A DNA stretch of 64,000 bases from Methylopila capsulata (GTDB lineage Bacteria > Pseudomonadota > Alphaproteobacteria > Rhizobiales > Methylopilaceae): positions 744,001 through 808,000 of the forward strand of contig NZ_JAFBCY010000003.1 of NCBI RefSeq assembly GCF_016907975.1, written 5' to 3'. The translations under genes were made by a program, and so were the position numbers. Numbering within the stretch: the stretch's first letter is position 1; every line of letters starts with the position of its first letter. The notes under the pieces were generated by a model. It saw only the letters and a list, made by a program, of their open reading frames with translations, was not told the DNA's origin and searched no databases. Positions 34,896 through 46,036 of this stretch are shown piece by piece.

Positions 34896-36482
34896 TCAGA
34901 ACCGCAGCGCGCGGGCCTGTTTGACGTGCTCGAGCGCCTGGACCTGGGCCACGACCGAGTCCGGAATGTCGCCGTCGATCTGCACGATGGCGATGGCGTC
35001 GCCGCCCTCGGCCGCGCGGCCGAGGTTGAAGGTGGCGATGTTGACGCCCGCGGCGCCCAGCGTCGCGCCGAGCGCGCCGACGTAGCCCGGCTTGTCCTCG
35101 TTGGTGACGTAGAGCATCGACGGGCCGAAGGCCGCCTCGATCTCGATGCCCTTGATGTCGATGATGCGCGGCTTGCCGTCGGCGAACACCGTGCCGGCCA
35201 CGTGGCGGGTGACGTCGCCGGTGGTGACGGTCAGCCGGATCACGCTGTCGTAGGTCTCGGCGGCCTCGCGCAGAACCTCTTCGATCGCCACGCCGCGCTC
35301 GCGCGCGATCACCGGGGCCGAGACCATGTTGATGTCGGCGAGCTGCGGCTTCAGCAGGCCGGTGACGGCGGCGGAGGTCAGCGCGCGGGTGTTCATGCCC
35401 GCGACCAGGCCTTCGTACTCGATGCGGATCGCGGTGACGCCGGCCTCGGTGAGCTGGCCCGCGAAGGAGCCGAGCTTCTCGGCGAGCGCCACGAAGGGCC
35501 TCAAGCGGGGCGCCTCCTCCGCCGTGATCGAGGGCGAGTTCACTGCGTTCGAGACCGCCCCGCGCAGCAGGTACTCCGACATCTGCTCGGCGACCTGGAG
35601 GGCGACGTTCTCCTGCGCCTCCGTGGTGGCGGCGCCGAGATGCGGCGTGCAGACGACCGCCGGGTGGCCGAACAGCGGGTTCTCGGTCGCGGGCTCGGTG
35701 ACGAACACGTCGAAGCCTGCGCCCGCCACATGGCCGGCGTCGAGCGCCTCGCGCAGCGCGGCCTCGTCGACGAGGCCGCCGCGGGCGCAGTTGATGATGC
35801 GCACGCCCTTCTTCATCCGGAACAGCGCCTGCCGGTCGATGACGTTGCGGGTCTTCTCGGTCAGCGGCGTGTGCAGGGTGATGAAGTCGGCGCGGGCGAA
35901 CAGCTCGTCGAGCTCGACCTTCTCGACGCCGAGGTCCTGGGCGCGCTCCGGCGACAGGAACGGATCGAAGGCGATGACCCGCATCTTCAGGCCGATGGCG
36001 CGCTCGGCGACGATCGAGCCGATGTTGCCACAGCCGATGATCCCGAGCGTCTTGGAGGTGATCTCCACGCCCATGAAGCGGTTCTTCTCCCACTTGCCTC
36101 CTTGCGTGGAGGCGTCGGCGGCGGGGATCTCGCGGGCGACCGCGAACATCATCGCGATGGCGTGCTCGGCGGTGGTGATCGAGTTGCCGAAGGGCGTGTT
36201 CATCACGATCACGCCCTTCGCCGTCGCCGCCGGCAGATCGACGTTGTCGACGCCGATGCCGGCTCGGCCGATCACCTTGAGGCGGCTCGCGTTGGCGAGG
36301 ATCTTCGGCGTCACCTTGGTGGCCGAGCGGATCGCGAGGCCGTCGTAGTCGCCGATGACGGCGGCGAGCCTGTCCTTGTCCTTGCCGAGGTCGGGCTGGA
36401 AGTCGACCTCGACGCCGCGGTCCTTGAAGATCTGGATCGCGGCGGGGGAGAGCTTGTCAGAGATGAGGACGCGGGGCGCCAT
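34896..36482 (-). CDS. serA: D-3-phosphoglycerate dehydrogenase
   Basis: First step of serine synthesis: 3-phosphoglycerate to 3-phosphohydroxypyruvate. The 528-residue protein has the substrate domain halves, an NAD Rossmann motif GCGNIGSIVAERAIG, the catalytic Arg in NCARGGLVDEAAL, the Glu-His pair through CTPHLGAATTEAQ, then an intervening domain and a C-terminal ACT domain (NLGRAAEGGDAIAIVQIDG), usual for the long form. It is downstream of serC and an SseB-family gene on the same strand. Confidence 0.97.
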   Translation of the reverse strand: MAPRVLISDKLSPAAIQIFKDRGVEVDFQPDLGKDKDRLAAVIGDYDGLAIRSATKVTPKILANASRLKVIGRAGIGVDNVDLPAATAKGVIVMNTPFGNSITTAEHAIAMMFAVAREIPAADASTQGGKWEKNRFMGVEITSKTLGIIGCGNIGSIVAERAIGLKMRVIAFDPFLSPERAQDLGVEKVELDELFARADFITLHTPLTEKTRNVIDRQALFRMKKGVRIINCARGGLVDEAALREALDAGHVAGAGFDVFVTEPATENPLFGHPAVVCTPHLGAATTEAQENVALQVAEQMSEYLLRGAVSNAVNSPSITAEEAPRLRPFVALAEKLGSFAGQLTEAGVTAIRIEYEGLVAGMNTRALTSAAVTGLLKPQLADINMVSAPVIARERGVAIEEVLREAAETYDSVIRLTVTTGDVTRHVAGTVFADGKPRIIDIKGIEIEAAFGPSMLYVTNEDKPGYVGALGATLGAAGVNIATFNLGRAAEGGDAIAIVQIDGDIPDSVVAQVQALEHVKQARALRF

Positions 36483-36529
36483 GGGAGGCTTTCTCTCGTG
36501 TTCGCCGGCGCCTGATCTCGTCAGCCGGC

Positions 36530-37273
36530 TCAGGTTTTCCGATAGAACGGCTGGACGTCGCGCGTGAAGTAGTCGTCCAGGGGCGATCCGGGGATGGAGA
36601 CGAAGTCGATCTCGTCGGTCGGCTTGGCGGCCTCGGACAGCACGTCCTCGACCTGGTCGAGGGCTTCGTCGAGGTCGCCGTCGACCACGAGGCCGACGAC
36701 GAGGCGCCGCACGCCGCGCGCGTCGGGCGTGATCGCCTGCGCCACATGGGCGGCGCGGACGGTCGGCATGGTGGCGAACAGCGCCGCGAGCGGCGTCGTC
36801 AGATGGGTCGGCGTCGGGGACGGCTTGCCGACGAGGGTCGGGAGGTCGTCCTCCTCGTCCTCGTCTCCGAGCTCGCGCTCGAAGCCGTCGGCGGCGCGCA
36901 CGAAATCGCCGTCGAGCATGGAGGCGACATCCTCCGCCATGAACTCGTGGCCGGCCTCCGAGCCCGGATTGAGGACGAAGTTCGCGTCCTCGATCTGCGA
37001 GACGATCTGCTTGAAGCTCTGCCGGACGATCATCAGCTGCTCGTCGGGGAACATCGCCTTCACCCGCGTGTCCGAGGTGAACACCGGCACAAAGCTGATG
37101 TCCTCATGGGTCACTTCGGGCACCGCGTAGCCGGCGCCCTTGCCCTCGTTCGGATCGATCAACGCGAAGGACAGCTCCGCGTCGAGGAACGACTTCAGGA
37201 AGGCGACGCGCTGCTCGGGCTCCTCGAGCGCGCGGAGAAGCGACTTTTCGAGGGCGTTTTCGGGCGTGAACAT
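36530..37273 (-). CDS. SseB family protein
   Basis: A 247-residue soluble acidic protein. The N-terminal SseB-like domain contains ENALEKSLLRALEEPEQRVAFLKSFLDAELSF and VPVFTSDTRVKAMFP; the second domain covers PTVRAAHVAQAITPDARGVRRLVVGLVVDGDLDEALDQVED and ends PFYRKT. The function of the family is unclear; E. coli SseB affects rhodanese-like activity. It lies between serC and serA, 48 bp before serA, and is probably co-transcribed. Start ATG 37271-37273. Confidence 0.88.
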   Translation of the reverse strand: MFTPENALEKSLLRALEEPEQRVAFLKSFLDAELSFALIDPNEGKGAGYAVPEVTHEDISFVPVFTSDTRVKAMFPDEQLMIVRQSFKQIVSQIEDANFVLNPGSEAGHEFMAEDVASMLDGDFVRAADGFERELGDEDEEDDLPTLVGKPSPTPTHLTTPLAALFATMPTVRAAHVAQAITPDARGVRRLVVGLVVDGDLDEALDQVEDVLSEAAKPTDEIDFVSIPGSPLDDYFTRDVQPFYRKT

Positions 37274-37511
37274 GGGCTGGGCTCCGGGTCTTGCAGGCGA
37301 CGGGTCTTGCGGGCGGGCAGTCAGAAAAAGCGACGTCATCCCCGCCTTAACGGGCGTCCTTGACTGGAATGCGAAGGTCGGCCTGATCGGCCCGAAGTCA
37401 TGATCACCCGAAGTCATGCCCGCCTGATGTGATGGACGCCCGGCCCGAAGGCCGACAGCCCGTCGCGGCGCGTGGCCGCGACGACGCCCTGTCAGGTCCC
37501 GAAGCCGAAGC

Positions 37512-38684
37512 TCAGGCCGCCTTGGCGAGCGCCGGGGACAGCTGCGCGTAGGCCCAGTCGAGCCAGGGCAGCAGCGCCTCGACGTCGGACGGCTCGACCG
37601 TCGCGCCGCACCAGATGCGCAGGCCGGGAGGCGCGTCGCGGTAGGCGCCGAAGTCGAAGGCCACGCCCTGCTTCTCCAGCAGCGCGACGAAATCCTTCGC
37701 GAAGGCGGCCTGCCTCTCGAGCGGCGCCGCGGCGAGCGCGGGATCGGCGAACACCAGGCAGACGCCGGTGTTGCTGCGGGTCGCGTCGTCCGCGGCCAGG
37801 ACCTTGAGCCAGGGCGTGCGCGCGACGAAGTCGTAGACGGACTTGGCGCTGGCGTTGGAGCGCGCGATCAGGCCCTTGAGGCCGCCGACCGACTTCGCCC
37901 AGTTCAGCGCGTCGATGTAGTCCTCGACGCACAGCAGCGACGGCGTGTTGATGGTCTCGCCCTCGAACAGGCCCTCGTCGAGCTTGCCGTTCTTGGTCAT
38001 GCGGAACAGCTTCGGCAGCGGCCAGGCCGGCGTGAAGCTCTCCAGGCGCTCGACCGCGCGCGGACCGAGGATGAGGATGCCGTGGGCCGCCTCGCCGCCC
38101 ATGACCTTCTGCCAGGAGAAGGTCACGACATCGAGCTTGTCGTAGTCGAGCTCCATCGCGAAGGCGGCCGAGGTCGCGTCGCAGATGGTGAGGCCGGCGC
38201 GGTCGGCCGGGATCCAGTCGTGGTTCGGCACGCGGACGCCGGCGGTGGTGCCGTTGAAGGTGAAGACGACGTCGTTCTCGAAGTCGACGGCGGCGAGGTC
38301 CGGCAGCTTGCCGAACTCGGCGACGACCGCCTTGGTGTTCGGCAGGCGAAGCTGCTTCACCGCGTCGGTGACCCAGATCGCGCCGAAGCTTTCCCAGGCG
38401 AGCACTTCGACGCCGCGGGCGCCGAGCATCGACCACATCGCCATCTCGACGGCACCCGTGTCCGAGCCCGGAACGATCGCGATGCGGTGGGTGGCGGGAA
38501 CCTCGAGGACCTCGCGGGTGAGGTCGATCGCTTCCTTCAGCTTGGCCTTGCCAGCCTTGGAGCGGTGCGAGCGCCCGAGCGCCGCGCCCTTGAGGGCGTC
38601 GAGCGACCAGCCGGGGCGCTTGGTGCAGGGTCCGGACGAGAAATTCGGATTCGCGGGGCGAACCGCGGGAACGGCAGTCGTCAT
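37512..38684 (-). CDS. serC: Phosphoserine aminotransferase
   Basis: Second step of serine synthesis, and also used in pyridoxal synthesis. The 390-residue alphaproteobacterial-type SerC starts with [16 protein letters not shown]. Its PLP lysine is Lys193 in [15 protein letters not shown], and the phosphate-binding segment is [11 protein letters not shown]. The ATG at 38682-38684 is preceded by a leader with two hairpins, the second around the ribosome site, as in the serC leader RNA of alphaproteobacteria. Serine or another signal may therefore control translation. Confidence 0.96.
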   Translation of the reverse strand: MTTAVPAVRPANPNFSSGPCTKRPGWSLDALKGAALGRSHRSKAGKAKLKEAIDLTREVLEVPATHRIAIVPGSDTGAVEMAMWSMLGARGVEVLAWESFGAIWVTDAVKQLRLPNTKAVVAEFGKLPDLAAVDFENDVVFTFNGTTAGVRVPNHDWIPADRAGLTICDATSAAFAMELDYDKLDVVTFSWQKVMGGEAAHGILILGPRAVERLESFTPAWPLPKLFRMTKNGKLDEGLFEGETINTPSLLCVEDYIDALNWAKSVGGLKGLIARSNASAKSVYDFVARTPWLKVLAADDATRSNTGVCLVFADPALAAAPLERQAAFAKDFVALLEKQGVAFDFGAYRDAPPGLRIWCGATVEPSDVEALLPWLDWAYAQLSPALAKAA

Positions 38685-38733
38685 GGTCCATCCTTCCAGA
38701 TGGTCAGCCCCTCGTTGGGGAGGGGTGGCCCGG
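38685..38733 (-). ncRNA. Candidate serC leader RNA
   Basis: On the minus strand the leader contains a first stem CCCCTC/GAGGGG (38725-38708) and a second stem CCATC/GATGG (38703-38688) whose loop holds the purine-rich ribosome site, directly before the serC ATG. The two-hairpin layout with the last stem at the ribosome site fits the known serC leader of alphaproteobacteria. Not verified with a covariance model. Confidence 0.6.
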
Positions 38734-38738
38734 CGCGG

Positions 38739-38768
38739 GAGATACGTCCGGGGAGCCGACGTCGTCAA
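38739..38768 (-). promoter_or_regulatory. Candidate serC promoter
   Basis: TTGACG (38768-38763) is followed after 18 bases by TATCTC (38744-38739). Start of transcription would be about 38732, at the beginning of the leader. Confidence 0.45.
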
Positions 38769-38807
38769 GCGAATTGCGCGGGATGAGAATTGGCGCGGAC
38801 GAACGAA

Positions 38808-38835
38808 AGCGGCGGGACCCATGGATCCCGCCGCT
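38808..38835 (-). terminator. Terminator of the outer-membrane protein gene
   Basis: A perfect 10-bp stem AGCGGCGGGA/TCCCGCCGCT with an 8-base loop, 35 bp after the stop of the leftward barrel gene; TTTCGTTC follows on that strand. Confidence 0.6.
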
Positions 38836-38869
38836 CGAAGACTTGGCGCTGAAGGCGTGAGCCCAGGGC

Positions 38870-39646
38870 TCAGTCGAGCATGTAGCGCACGCCGAGGCGG
38901 ACCTCGTTGGCCTGAAGGTTCTTGACCTTGACCCTGCCGCTTTCGCCGGCCGCGGTGTAGCTCTTCGACTTCACGTCGCCGAGGTTCACGTAGCGGTAGT
39001 TGGCGTCGATCACGACGTTGTCGGAGACCTGATACCCGACGCCCGCCATGAGCGCCCAGGCGAAGTTCCAGTCCGAGCCCGAGCCGGGGCCGTCAGCATA
39101 GCCCGTGTCGCCGGGGTTCTTCGAGCGGAAGCCGCTCATGTGGATGCGCGACGCGCCGATGCCGGCGCCGACGTAGGGCGTGAAGCCTTCCCAGGTGCCG
39201 AGGTCGAAGTAGGCGTTGGCGAGGAAGGTCAGAGCGGAGATCTTGCTCTTCTCGATCGACGAGGACGACGATCCGGCGCAGCTCGGGCAGCCGAGCCGGC
39301 CCTTGAAGTCGGCCTTGGTCTCGTAGTCGACGGTGACGTCGGTGCGGACCCAGTTGTTCCACTTGTAGCCCGCGCCGCCGCCGATGATGAAGGCGTCGTC
39401 GAGATCCTCATCCTTATACTTGGAGAGACCCGCACGCTTGAAGAAAGGGTTGTCGTAGGACGCGGAGGGGTCGCGGTAGAACTTGTACCCCACGTCGCCG
39501 CGGAGATACCAGCTGGAGCCGAACTCGATCGGCTCCGGGATGGGCTCCAGCAGCGGCGGTTCGGGAAGATCGGCCGCGAGACCCGCGACCGGGGCGAACG
39601 CGACTGCGAGCGCGCCCGCGAGCGCGTAGGTCATCAATTTGGCCAT
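38870..39646 (-). CDS. Outer-membrane beta-barrel protein (Omp25/31-like)
   Basis: A 258-residue protein with a signal peptide (about 1-24, ending AGLAADL), a Pro-rich linker and a beta-barrel of alternating aromatic strands. Marks are [14 protein letters not shown] at the first strand, [13 protein letters not shown], and a last strand [15 protein letters not shown]. The protein is similar in layout to Rhizobiales Omp25/Omp31/Ropb-type barrels. Two close cysteines (LGCPSCAG) sit in a loop. A CtrA-type box lies 84 bp upstream. Confidence 0.88.
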   Translation of the reverse strand: MAKLMTYALAGALAVAFAPVAGLAADLPEPPLLEPIPEPIEFGSSWYLRGDVGYKFYRDPSASYDNPFFKRAGLSKYKDEDLDDAFIIGGGAGYKWNNWVRTDVTVDYETKADFKGRLGCPSCAGSSSSSIEKSKISALTFLANAYFDLGTWEGFTPYVGAGIGASRIHMSGFRSKNPGDTGYADGPGSGSDWNFAWALMAGVGYQVSDNVVIDANYRYVNLGDVKSKSYTAAGESGRVKVKNLQANEVRLGVRYMLD

Positions 39647-39962
39647 ACCGCCAGTTCCTCAGAAGTGCAGCGCATCGCCGCCGGCGAGAGGCGCGTTCAT
39701 GTCACGACTGCAAATTTGGCGTGTATTCGTTAAAAACCGCTTAACCTTAACTTTTAACCGTCGCGTCTTTACCTTTGGACGACGGACGCGAGGTGTTTAG
39801 GCAACACGGGCGCCCGCGGGGAGTGCGCGCCTCAAACCCATTGAGAACACTCGGACATTTCCGGCGCGCGCAACGGAGCGCGCCGAACGGCGCCTGCAAG
39901 GCCCTCTTCGGAGAAGCTCGACGCAGCGCAGCGGCTTTATCGGGAAGACTACGGAGGAGCGC
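39647..39962. other. Control region upstream of the barrel gene
   Basis: A 316-bp space between glmM and the barrel gene, both leftward. The part 39715-39775 is AT-rich and contains TTAA repeats (listed as CtrA box). No gene is supported in the rest. Confidence 0.5.
39730..39745. promoter_or_regulatory. Candidate CtrA-binding site
   Basis: TTAA-AAACCGC-TTAAC gives TTAA-N7-TTAA(C), the exact full CtrA box of alphaproteobacteria, 84 bp before the barrel protein start. Further TTAA units follow (39747-39756). Confidence 0.55.
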
Positions 39963-41309
<1,347 letters not shown>

Positions 41310-41521
41310 CGGGCGCTCCTCGAATCCCGCGCGGCCGATCGCCGGCTCACCGCGTCCCCGTCAGTCTTAGCGCAGCATCATGCCGCAGCGACGTTCAAAA
41401 AAGGTGAGCGATCATTGCGGTCGCGGATCGCGCCTGCGCCCTTCGGCCAAACGGCGCCTCACACGCGAAGGTTTGATGGCGCGAGCGCGCTCGCCGGCGG
41501 CATAATCGCCAGCGTTCCTTC

Positions 41522-41707
41522 ATGAGGATGAGCGAGATGGAGCTTGATCCCGACGATCTCCGCGACCCCGTAGGACGGGCTTTCGAGCAGATGGCCTCGC
41601 TGATCGCGATCTTCCTCATCGCCGTCGGGATCGACCTCGCCGTGCAGGTCGCAGCCCATGCGGTGGAATGGGCGACCTACGAAAACCAGGACGGCCTGGC
41701 GCGCTGA
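41522..41707 (+). CDS. Small membrane protein, hypothetical
   Basis: A frame of 61 residues, or 59 or 56 if the ATGs at 41528 or 41537 are used (the last has AGGA at eight bases). An acidic N-terminal half (MELDPDDLRDPVGRAFEQM) precedes one helix (ASLIAIFLIAVGIDLAVQVA). No family was recognised, but codon use and helix look genuine. Confidence 0.5.
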   Translation: MRMSEMELDPDDLRDPVGRAFEQMASLIAIFLIAVGIDLAVQVAAHAVEWATYENQDGLAR

Positions 41708-41717
41708 CGCCGAACGC

Positions 41718-41894
41718 TCAGCTCAGCAGGAACCACAGCGCCAGCGCCGGCGCGGCCAGAGTGGCCGCGACGCCGATCAGAAGAGCGGCGAAAGCCGCGA
41801 CCGAGCGGATCTCGCCCAGCACGGTGCGTTCGCGCCGCGCCGCCGCAGCGCGGTCGTAAGCGACGCGCGCGTGGAGTTCCACAACGTTGTTCAT
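41718..41894 (-). CDS. Small membrane protein, hypothetical
   Basis: A 58-residue frame: a basic N-terminus (MNNVVELHARVAYDRAAAARRERT) and one or two C-terminal helices (SVAAFAALLIGVAATLAAPA). Convergent with the preceding small gene, ten bases apart. No family was recognised. Confidence 0.45.
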   Translation of the reverse strand: MNNVVELHARVAYDRAAAARRERTVLGEIRSVAAFAALLIGVAATLAAPALALWFLLS

Positions 41895-41986
41895 GCGCCT
41901 GCCATTCCCATGAGCAGGCGCAATCATGCGCCAGAGCGCGGCGCCGCGATACCTCCTGATGAAGAGTTTGTTAAAATGCGGCCGGC

Positions 41987-43078
41987 TCACCCCTGCCGCA
42001 GGAGGCTGCCGACCACCTTGGCGGTGTAGTCCACCATCGGCACGATGCGAGCGTAGTTCAGCCGGGTCGGACCGATGACGCCGAGAACGCCGACGATCTT
42101 CTGGTCGCCGTCGCGGAACGGCGCCGCGATCATCGAGGAGCCGGAGAGCGAGAACAGCTTGTTCTCCGAACCGATGAAGATGCGGACCCCGTCCGCGGTC
42201 TCCGCCCGCCCGAGCAGATCGATGACGTCCTTCTTGGACTCGAGGTCGTCGAGCAGAAGACGCACGCGATCGAGATCCTCAAGCGCCTTGAGGTCTTCCA
42301 GCAGGTTGGCCTGGCCGCGCACGATCAGCTGGCGCGGCTCGCCGGCGGACACGCCCGCCCAGTCCGCGAGCCCGGCGGCGACCACATCCGCGGTGATGGC
42401 GTCGAGTTCGCCCTTGGCGGCGCCGACCGCTTCCTCGACCGCCGCCCGGGCCTCGCCCAGCGTGCGTCCGCGCATCCGGGCGTTGAGGAAGTTGGAGGCC
42501 TCCACCAGCGCCGAGGGCGGCAGGCCCTTGGGCAGTTGCACGATGCGGTTCTCGACCCCGCCGTCCTCGCCGACGAGGACCACGAGCGCGCGGGTCGGCT
42601 CCAGCGGCACGAACTCGATGTGCTTGATCGCCGGATCCTGCTTGGTCGCCACCACGACGCCGGCGCCGCGCGACAGGCCCGACAGCAGGGCGGAGGCGTC
42701 GGTCAGCACGTCCTCGACCGAGCGCGAGGCGCTGAGCGCCCGCACCTGCCGCTCGATGGCGTGCCGGTCCTCGACGTTGAGGTCGCCGATCTCCAGCATC
42801 GCGTCGACGAAGAAGCGCAGGCCGAGTTCGGTCGGCAGGCGGCCGGCGCTGGTGTGCGGCGCATAGATCAGGCCGAGCGTCTCCAGGTCCGCCATGACGT
42901 TGCGGACGGAAGCCGGCGACAGCGAGACCGAGAGCAACCGGGAGATATTGCGGGAGCCGAGCGGCTCTCCCGTCGACAGATAGCTGTCGACGATCCGGCG
43001 GAAGATCTCGCGCGAACGGGCGTCGAGCTGCGCGAGCCCGGCGGCGGCTTCGGGGAGAATGGGACGGTCGATCGACAT
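41987..43078 (-). CDS. hrcA: Heat-inducible transcription repressor HrcA
   Basis: The 363-residue repressor of groE/dnaK-type genes binds the CIRCE element. It shows the N-terminal winged helix ([27 protein letters not shown]), then [21 protein letters not shown], and the C-terminal [19 protein letters not shown]. The start is ATG 43076-43078. No CIRCE repeat was seen upstream, so it may not control itself. It is divergent from rph. Confidence 0.95.
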   Translation of the reverse strand: MSIDRPILPEAAAGLAQLDARSREIFRRIVDSYLSTGEPLGSRNISRLLSVSLSPASVRNVMADLETLGLIYAPHTSAGRLPTELGLRFFVDAMLEIGDLNVEDRHAIERQVRALSASRSVEDVLTDASALLSGLSRGAGVVVATKQDPAIKHIEFVPLEPTRALVVLVGEDGGVENRIVQLPKGLPPSALVEASNFLNARMRGRTLGEARAAVEEAVGAAKGELDAITADVVAAGLADWAGVSAGEPRQLIVRGQANLLEDLKALEDLDRVRLLLDDLESKKDVIDLLGRAETADGVRIFIGSENKLFSLSGSSMIAAPFRDGDQKIVGVLGVIGPTRLNYARIVPMVDYTAKVVGSLLRQG

Positions 43079-43209
43079 GGTCTTAAAACCTCGCGTCCCC
43101 AACATTCGCTTTCGCGAGCCGCCGATCAAGCGCGCCGGCTTGCGGGCGGACGCGCGCAGGGGCAGAAAGACGCCGATTTCTCAACTCCCCGTGCGAAAGC
43201 GAAGCCTCC

Positions 43210-43929
43210 ATGTCCGTCCGTCCCTCCAAGCGCGCCCCCGACGCGATGCGCGCCGTCTCGATCGAGCGGGGCGTCGCGCGCTACGCGGAAGGCTCCTGCC
43301 TCGTGAAGTTCGGCGAGACCCATGTGCTGTGCTGCGCCTCGCTGGAGGAGAAGGCCCCCGGCTGGCTGCGCGGCCAGGGCAAGGGCTGGGTGACGGCCGA
43401 ATACGCCATGCTGCCGCGCGCGACCCACGAGCGCACCCGCCGCGAGGTGACGAGCGGCAAACCCTCCGGCCGCACGCAGGAGATCCAGCGCCTGATCGGC
43501 CGGTCGCTTCGCGCCGTCGTCGACCTCAAGATGATCGGCGAGCGCCAGATCACGGTGGACTGCGACGTGCTGCAGGCCGACGGCGGCACCCGCACCGCCT
43601 CCATCACCGGCGCCTGGGTCGCGCTGCACGACTGCCTCGCCTGGATGAAGGCGCGCGACATGCTGAAGGGTCCGGCGCTGAAGGACCACGTCGCCGCGGT
43701 CTCCTGCGGGATCTACAAGGGCGCGCCGGTGCTCGACCTCGACTACGCCGAGGACAGCTCGGCGGAGACCGACGCCAACTTCGTGCTGACGGGCTCAGGC
43801 GGCATCGTCGAGATCCAGGGCACGGCCGAGGGGACGCCGTTTTCGGAAGAGGAGCTGCTGGAGCTGCTGCGCCTCGCCAAGGCCGGCTGCGCCTCGCTCG
43901 TCGACCTGCAGAAGCTGGCGGTGGCGTGA
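43210..43929 (+). CDS. rph: Ribonuclease PH
   Basis: A phosphorolytic 3' exonuclease that trims tRNA ends. The 239-residue protein starts [17 protein letters not shown] and has [20 protein letters not shown] and the phosphate site [14 protein letters not shown]-type segment (here [15 protein letters not shown]), with [10 protein letters not shown] intact. It is followed by rdgB and hemW, a conserved alphaproteobacterial order. Confidence 0.96.
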   Translation: MSVRPSKRAPDAMRAVSIERGVARYAEGSCLVKFGETHVLCCASLEEKAPGWLRGQGKGWVTAEYAMLPRATHERTRREVTSGKPSGRTQEIQRLIGRSLRAVVDLKMIGERQITVDCDVLQADGGTRTASITGAWVALHDCLAWMKARDMLKGPALKDHVAAVSCGIYKGAPVLDLDYAEDSSAETDANFVLTGSGGIVEIQGTAEGTPFSEEELLELLRLAKAGCASLVDLQKLAVA

Positions 43930-43965
43930 CGCCCGAACCGGCCTTCACCTGCGTCGTAGCGCCCG

Positions 43966-44067
43966 CGTCATCCCGGCCGAAGCCAAAGGCGGCGAGCCGG
44001 GATCATGCGCCGAACAACGATGTCTGGAGGACGATCCCGGCTCTCGCTGCGCTCGGCCGGGATGACG
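43966..44067. repeat. Long inverted repeat (family E)
   Basis: CGTCATCCCGGCCGA at the left is matched by TCGGCCGGGATGACG at the right, with inner GCCGGGATC/GATCCCGGC. A composite palindrome between rph and rdgB. Confidence 0.65.
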
Positions 44068-44081
44068 TGTAAGGACTGACG

Positions 44082-44735
44082 ATGACCGCCCTCCCCCCGC
44101 TCGGCCCAAAGCTGGTGATCGCCACCCACAACGTCGGCAAGCTCGCTGAATTCCGCGAGCTGCTGGCGCCGTTCCCGCTGGAGCTGACCTCGGCCGGCGA
44201 GCTCGGCCTGCCCGAGCCCGACGAGACCGGCACGACCTACGCCGAGAACGCCGCGATCAAGGCGGACGCGGCGGCGCAGGCCTCCGGCCTTCCCGCGCTC
44301 GCCGACGACAGCGGGCTGTCGGTCGCGGCGCTCTGGGGCGCGCCGGGGCTGTTCTCCGCGCGCTGGGCGGGACCCTCGAAGGACTTTTCCGCCGCCATGG
44401 CGCGGGTCGAGGCGGACCTTCAGGCCCGCGACGCCAAGGACCGCTCCGCCGCCTTCGTGGCGGCCCTCTGCCTGAGCTGGCCCACCGGCGAGCGGCTCGA
44501 GGTCGAGGGATCGGTTCCGGGCGAAATCGTCTGGCCCCCGCGGGGAAACCTCGGCTTCGGCTACGATCCGATCTTCCTGCCCGGTGGCCACGCCCGCACC
44601 TTCGGGGAGATGTCCTCGGACGACAAGCACGGCGTCGTGTGGGGCGCGGACGGACGCGCCACCGGCCTCTCCCACCGCGCCCGCGCCTTCGGCGCGCTGA
44701 TGGCGTCGCTCTATCCCGCAGGTCCGCCGAAATGA
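44082..44735 (+). CDS. rdgB: dITP/XTP pyrophosphatase
   Basis: It removes non-canonical purine triphosphates (dITP, XTP). The 217-residue HAM1-family protein has the start [17 protein letters not shown], the EENAAIKA-like segment [24 protein letters not shown] and [11 protein letters not shown]. All match the family. Stop overlaps hemW. Confidence 0.95.
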   Translation: MTALPPLGPKLVIATHNVGKLAEFRELLAPFPLELTSAGELGLPEPDETGTTYAENAAIKADAAAQASGLPALADDSGLSVAALWGAPGLFSARWAGPSKDFSAAMARVEADLQARDAKDRSAAFVAALCLSWPTGERLEVEGSVPGEIVWPPRGNLGFGYDPIFLPGGHARTFGEMSSDDKHGVVWGADGRATGLSHRARAFGALMASLYPAGPPK

Positions 44736-45880
44736 GCGAGCCCGGCTTCGGCGTCTACGTGCACTGGCCGTTCTGCGCGGCGAAGTGCCCCTACTGCGAC
44801 TTCAACAGCCACGTGCGCCACAAGGGCGTCGATCAGGGCCGCTACCTCGCCGCCTTCCGCCGCGAGATCGCGCACATGGCGGCGCTTGCGCCGGGACGGA
44901 AGGTGGCGTCCGTGTTCTTCGGCGGCGGGACGCCCTCGCTGATGACGCCGGAGACCGTCGGCGGCATTCTCGACGCCATCGGCGCGGCCTGGGAGGTCGA
45001 GCCGAACGCGGAGATCACGCTGGAGGCGAACCCGACCAGCGTCGAAGCCGAGCGCTTCCGCGGCTACCGCGCCGCGGGCGTGAACCGCGTTTCGCTCGGC
45101 GTGCAGGCGCTGAACGCCGCGGATCTCGCAAACCTCGGCCGGATGCACACGGTGGAGGAGGCGCTGGCCGCGGTCGAACTCGCCATGTCGATCTTCCCGC
45201 GCGCGTCGTTCGACCTGATCTACGCCCGCCCCGGCCAGTCGCCGGCCGCCTGGCGCAAGGAGCTCTCGCAGGCGATCGAGCGCGCGCCGGAGCACCTCTC
45301 GCTCTACCAGCTGACCATCGAGGAGGGCACGCCGTTCCACGCGCTCTACCGCGCCGGCAAGCTGAAGACGCCGGACGAGGAGACCTCGCGCGCGCTCTGG
45401 GACGTGACGCAGGAGACCACCGAGCGCGCCGGCATGCCGGCCTACGAGATCTCGAACCACGCCCGCCCCGGCGCGGAAAGCCGCCACAACCTGGTCTACT
45501 GGCGCTACGGCGAATATGCCGGCGTCGGGCCCGGCGCGCACGGCCGGCTGCTGGTCGACGACCTGCGCCGCGAGCTCTCGACCGAACGAAACCCCGAGCT
45601 CTGGGCCGCCGCGGTCGAGGCCGACGGCCATGGGCTCGTGATCGACGAGCCGCTGAGCGTCGAAGCCCAGGCCGACGAGTTCCTGCTGATGGGCCTCCGG
45701 CTCGCCGAGGGCATCGACCTCGCCCGCTTCCACCGCCTCTCCGGCCGCAGGCTCGACCCGCGCCGGATCGACGACCTCACCATGGATGGCATGGTCGAAC
45801 GCGTCGGCCGCGACCGCCTCCGCGTCACCCGCGAGGGTTTTCCGGTGCTCGACGCGGTGGTGGCGGACCTGGCGGGGTAG
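44732..45880 (+). CDS. hemW: Radical SAM heme chaperone HemW
   Basis: HemW (formerly called a coproporphyrinogen oxidase-like protein) binds heme and delivers it to respiratory proteins. The 382-residue protein starts [21 protein letters not shown] with the CX3CX2C cluster at Cys15, Cys19, Cys22, and has [10 protein letters not shown] (SAM-binding GGTP). It lacks the extra HemN features. The ATG overlaps the rdgB stop (ATGA). The stop codon lies inside a palindrome. Confidence 0.94.
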   Translation: MSEPGFGVYVHWPFCAAKCPYCDFNSHVRHKGVDQGRYLAAFRREIAHMAALAPGRKVASVFFGGGTPSLMTPETVGGILDAIGAAWEVEPNAEITLEANPTSVEAERFRGYRAAGVNRVSLGVQALNAADLANLGRMHTVEEALAAVELAMSIFPRASFDLIYARPGQSPAAWRKELSQAIERAPEHLSLYQLTIEEGTPFHALYRAGKLKTPDEETSRALWDVTQETTERAGMPAYEISNHARPGAESRHNLVYWRYGEYAGVGPGAHGRLLVDDLRRELSTERNPELWAAAVEADGHGLVIDEPLSVEAQADEFLLMGLRLAEGIDLARFHRLSGRRLDPRRIDDLTMDGMVERVGRDRLRVTREGFPVLDAVVADLAG

Positions 45881-45902
45881 TCCGCCGCGCGGCGGACTAC
45901 CC
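45875..45902 (+). terminator. Palindrome spanning the hemW stop
   Basis: GGGTAGTCCGCC, loop GCGC, GGCGGACTACCC: a 12-bp perfect stem that includes the TAG stop. No T-run follows, so it is a weak or Rho-independent-like end or a stability hairpin. Confidence 0.5.
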
Positions 45903-45912
45903 GGACGCTCGT

Positions 45913-46013
45913 CGTCATTCCCCGGTTTATCCGGGGAATCCAGGCCGGCTCTTGGACCAGAGAGCCTCCGAAATGTCTGGATGCCCCGGATAAACCGGGG
46001 CATGACGCGCGAA
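45913..46013. repeat. Composite palindromic repeat (family A), copy 1
   Basis: Left half CGTCATTCCCCGGTTTATCC, right half GGATAAACCGGGGCATGACG, with CGCGAA after it; the outer arms pair and each arm also forms a hairpin. Nearly the same sequence, arms and flank, is at 51347-51443; the inner part differs. Confidence 0.8.
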
Positions 46014-46036
46014 CTTTCAGACTTCGAAACAGGCTC

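Noticed and set aside
43079-43209. Search for a CIRCE element between hrcA and rph
   Set aside because: No TTAGCACTC-N9-GAGTGCTAA or near match is present.
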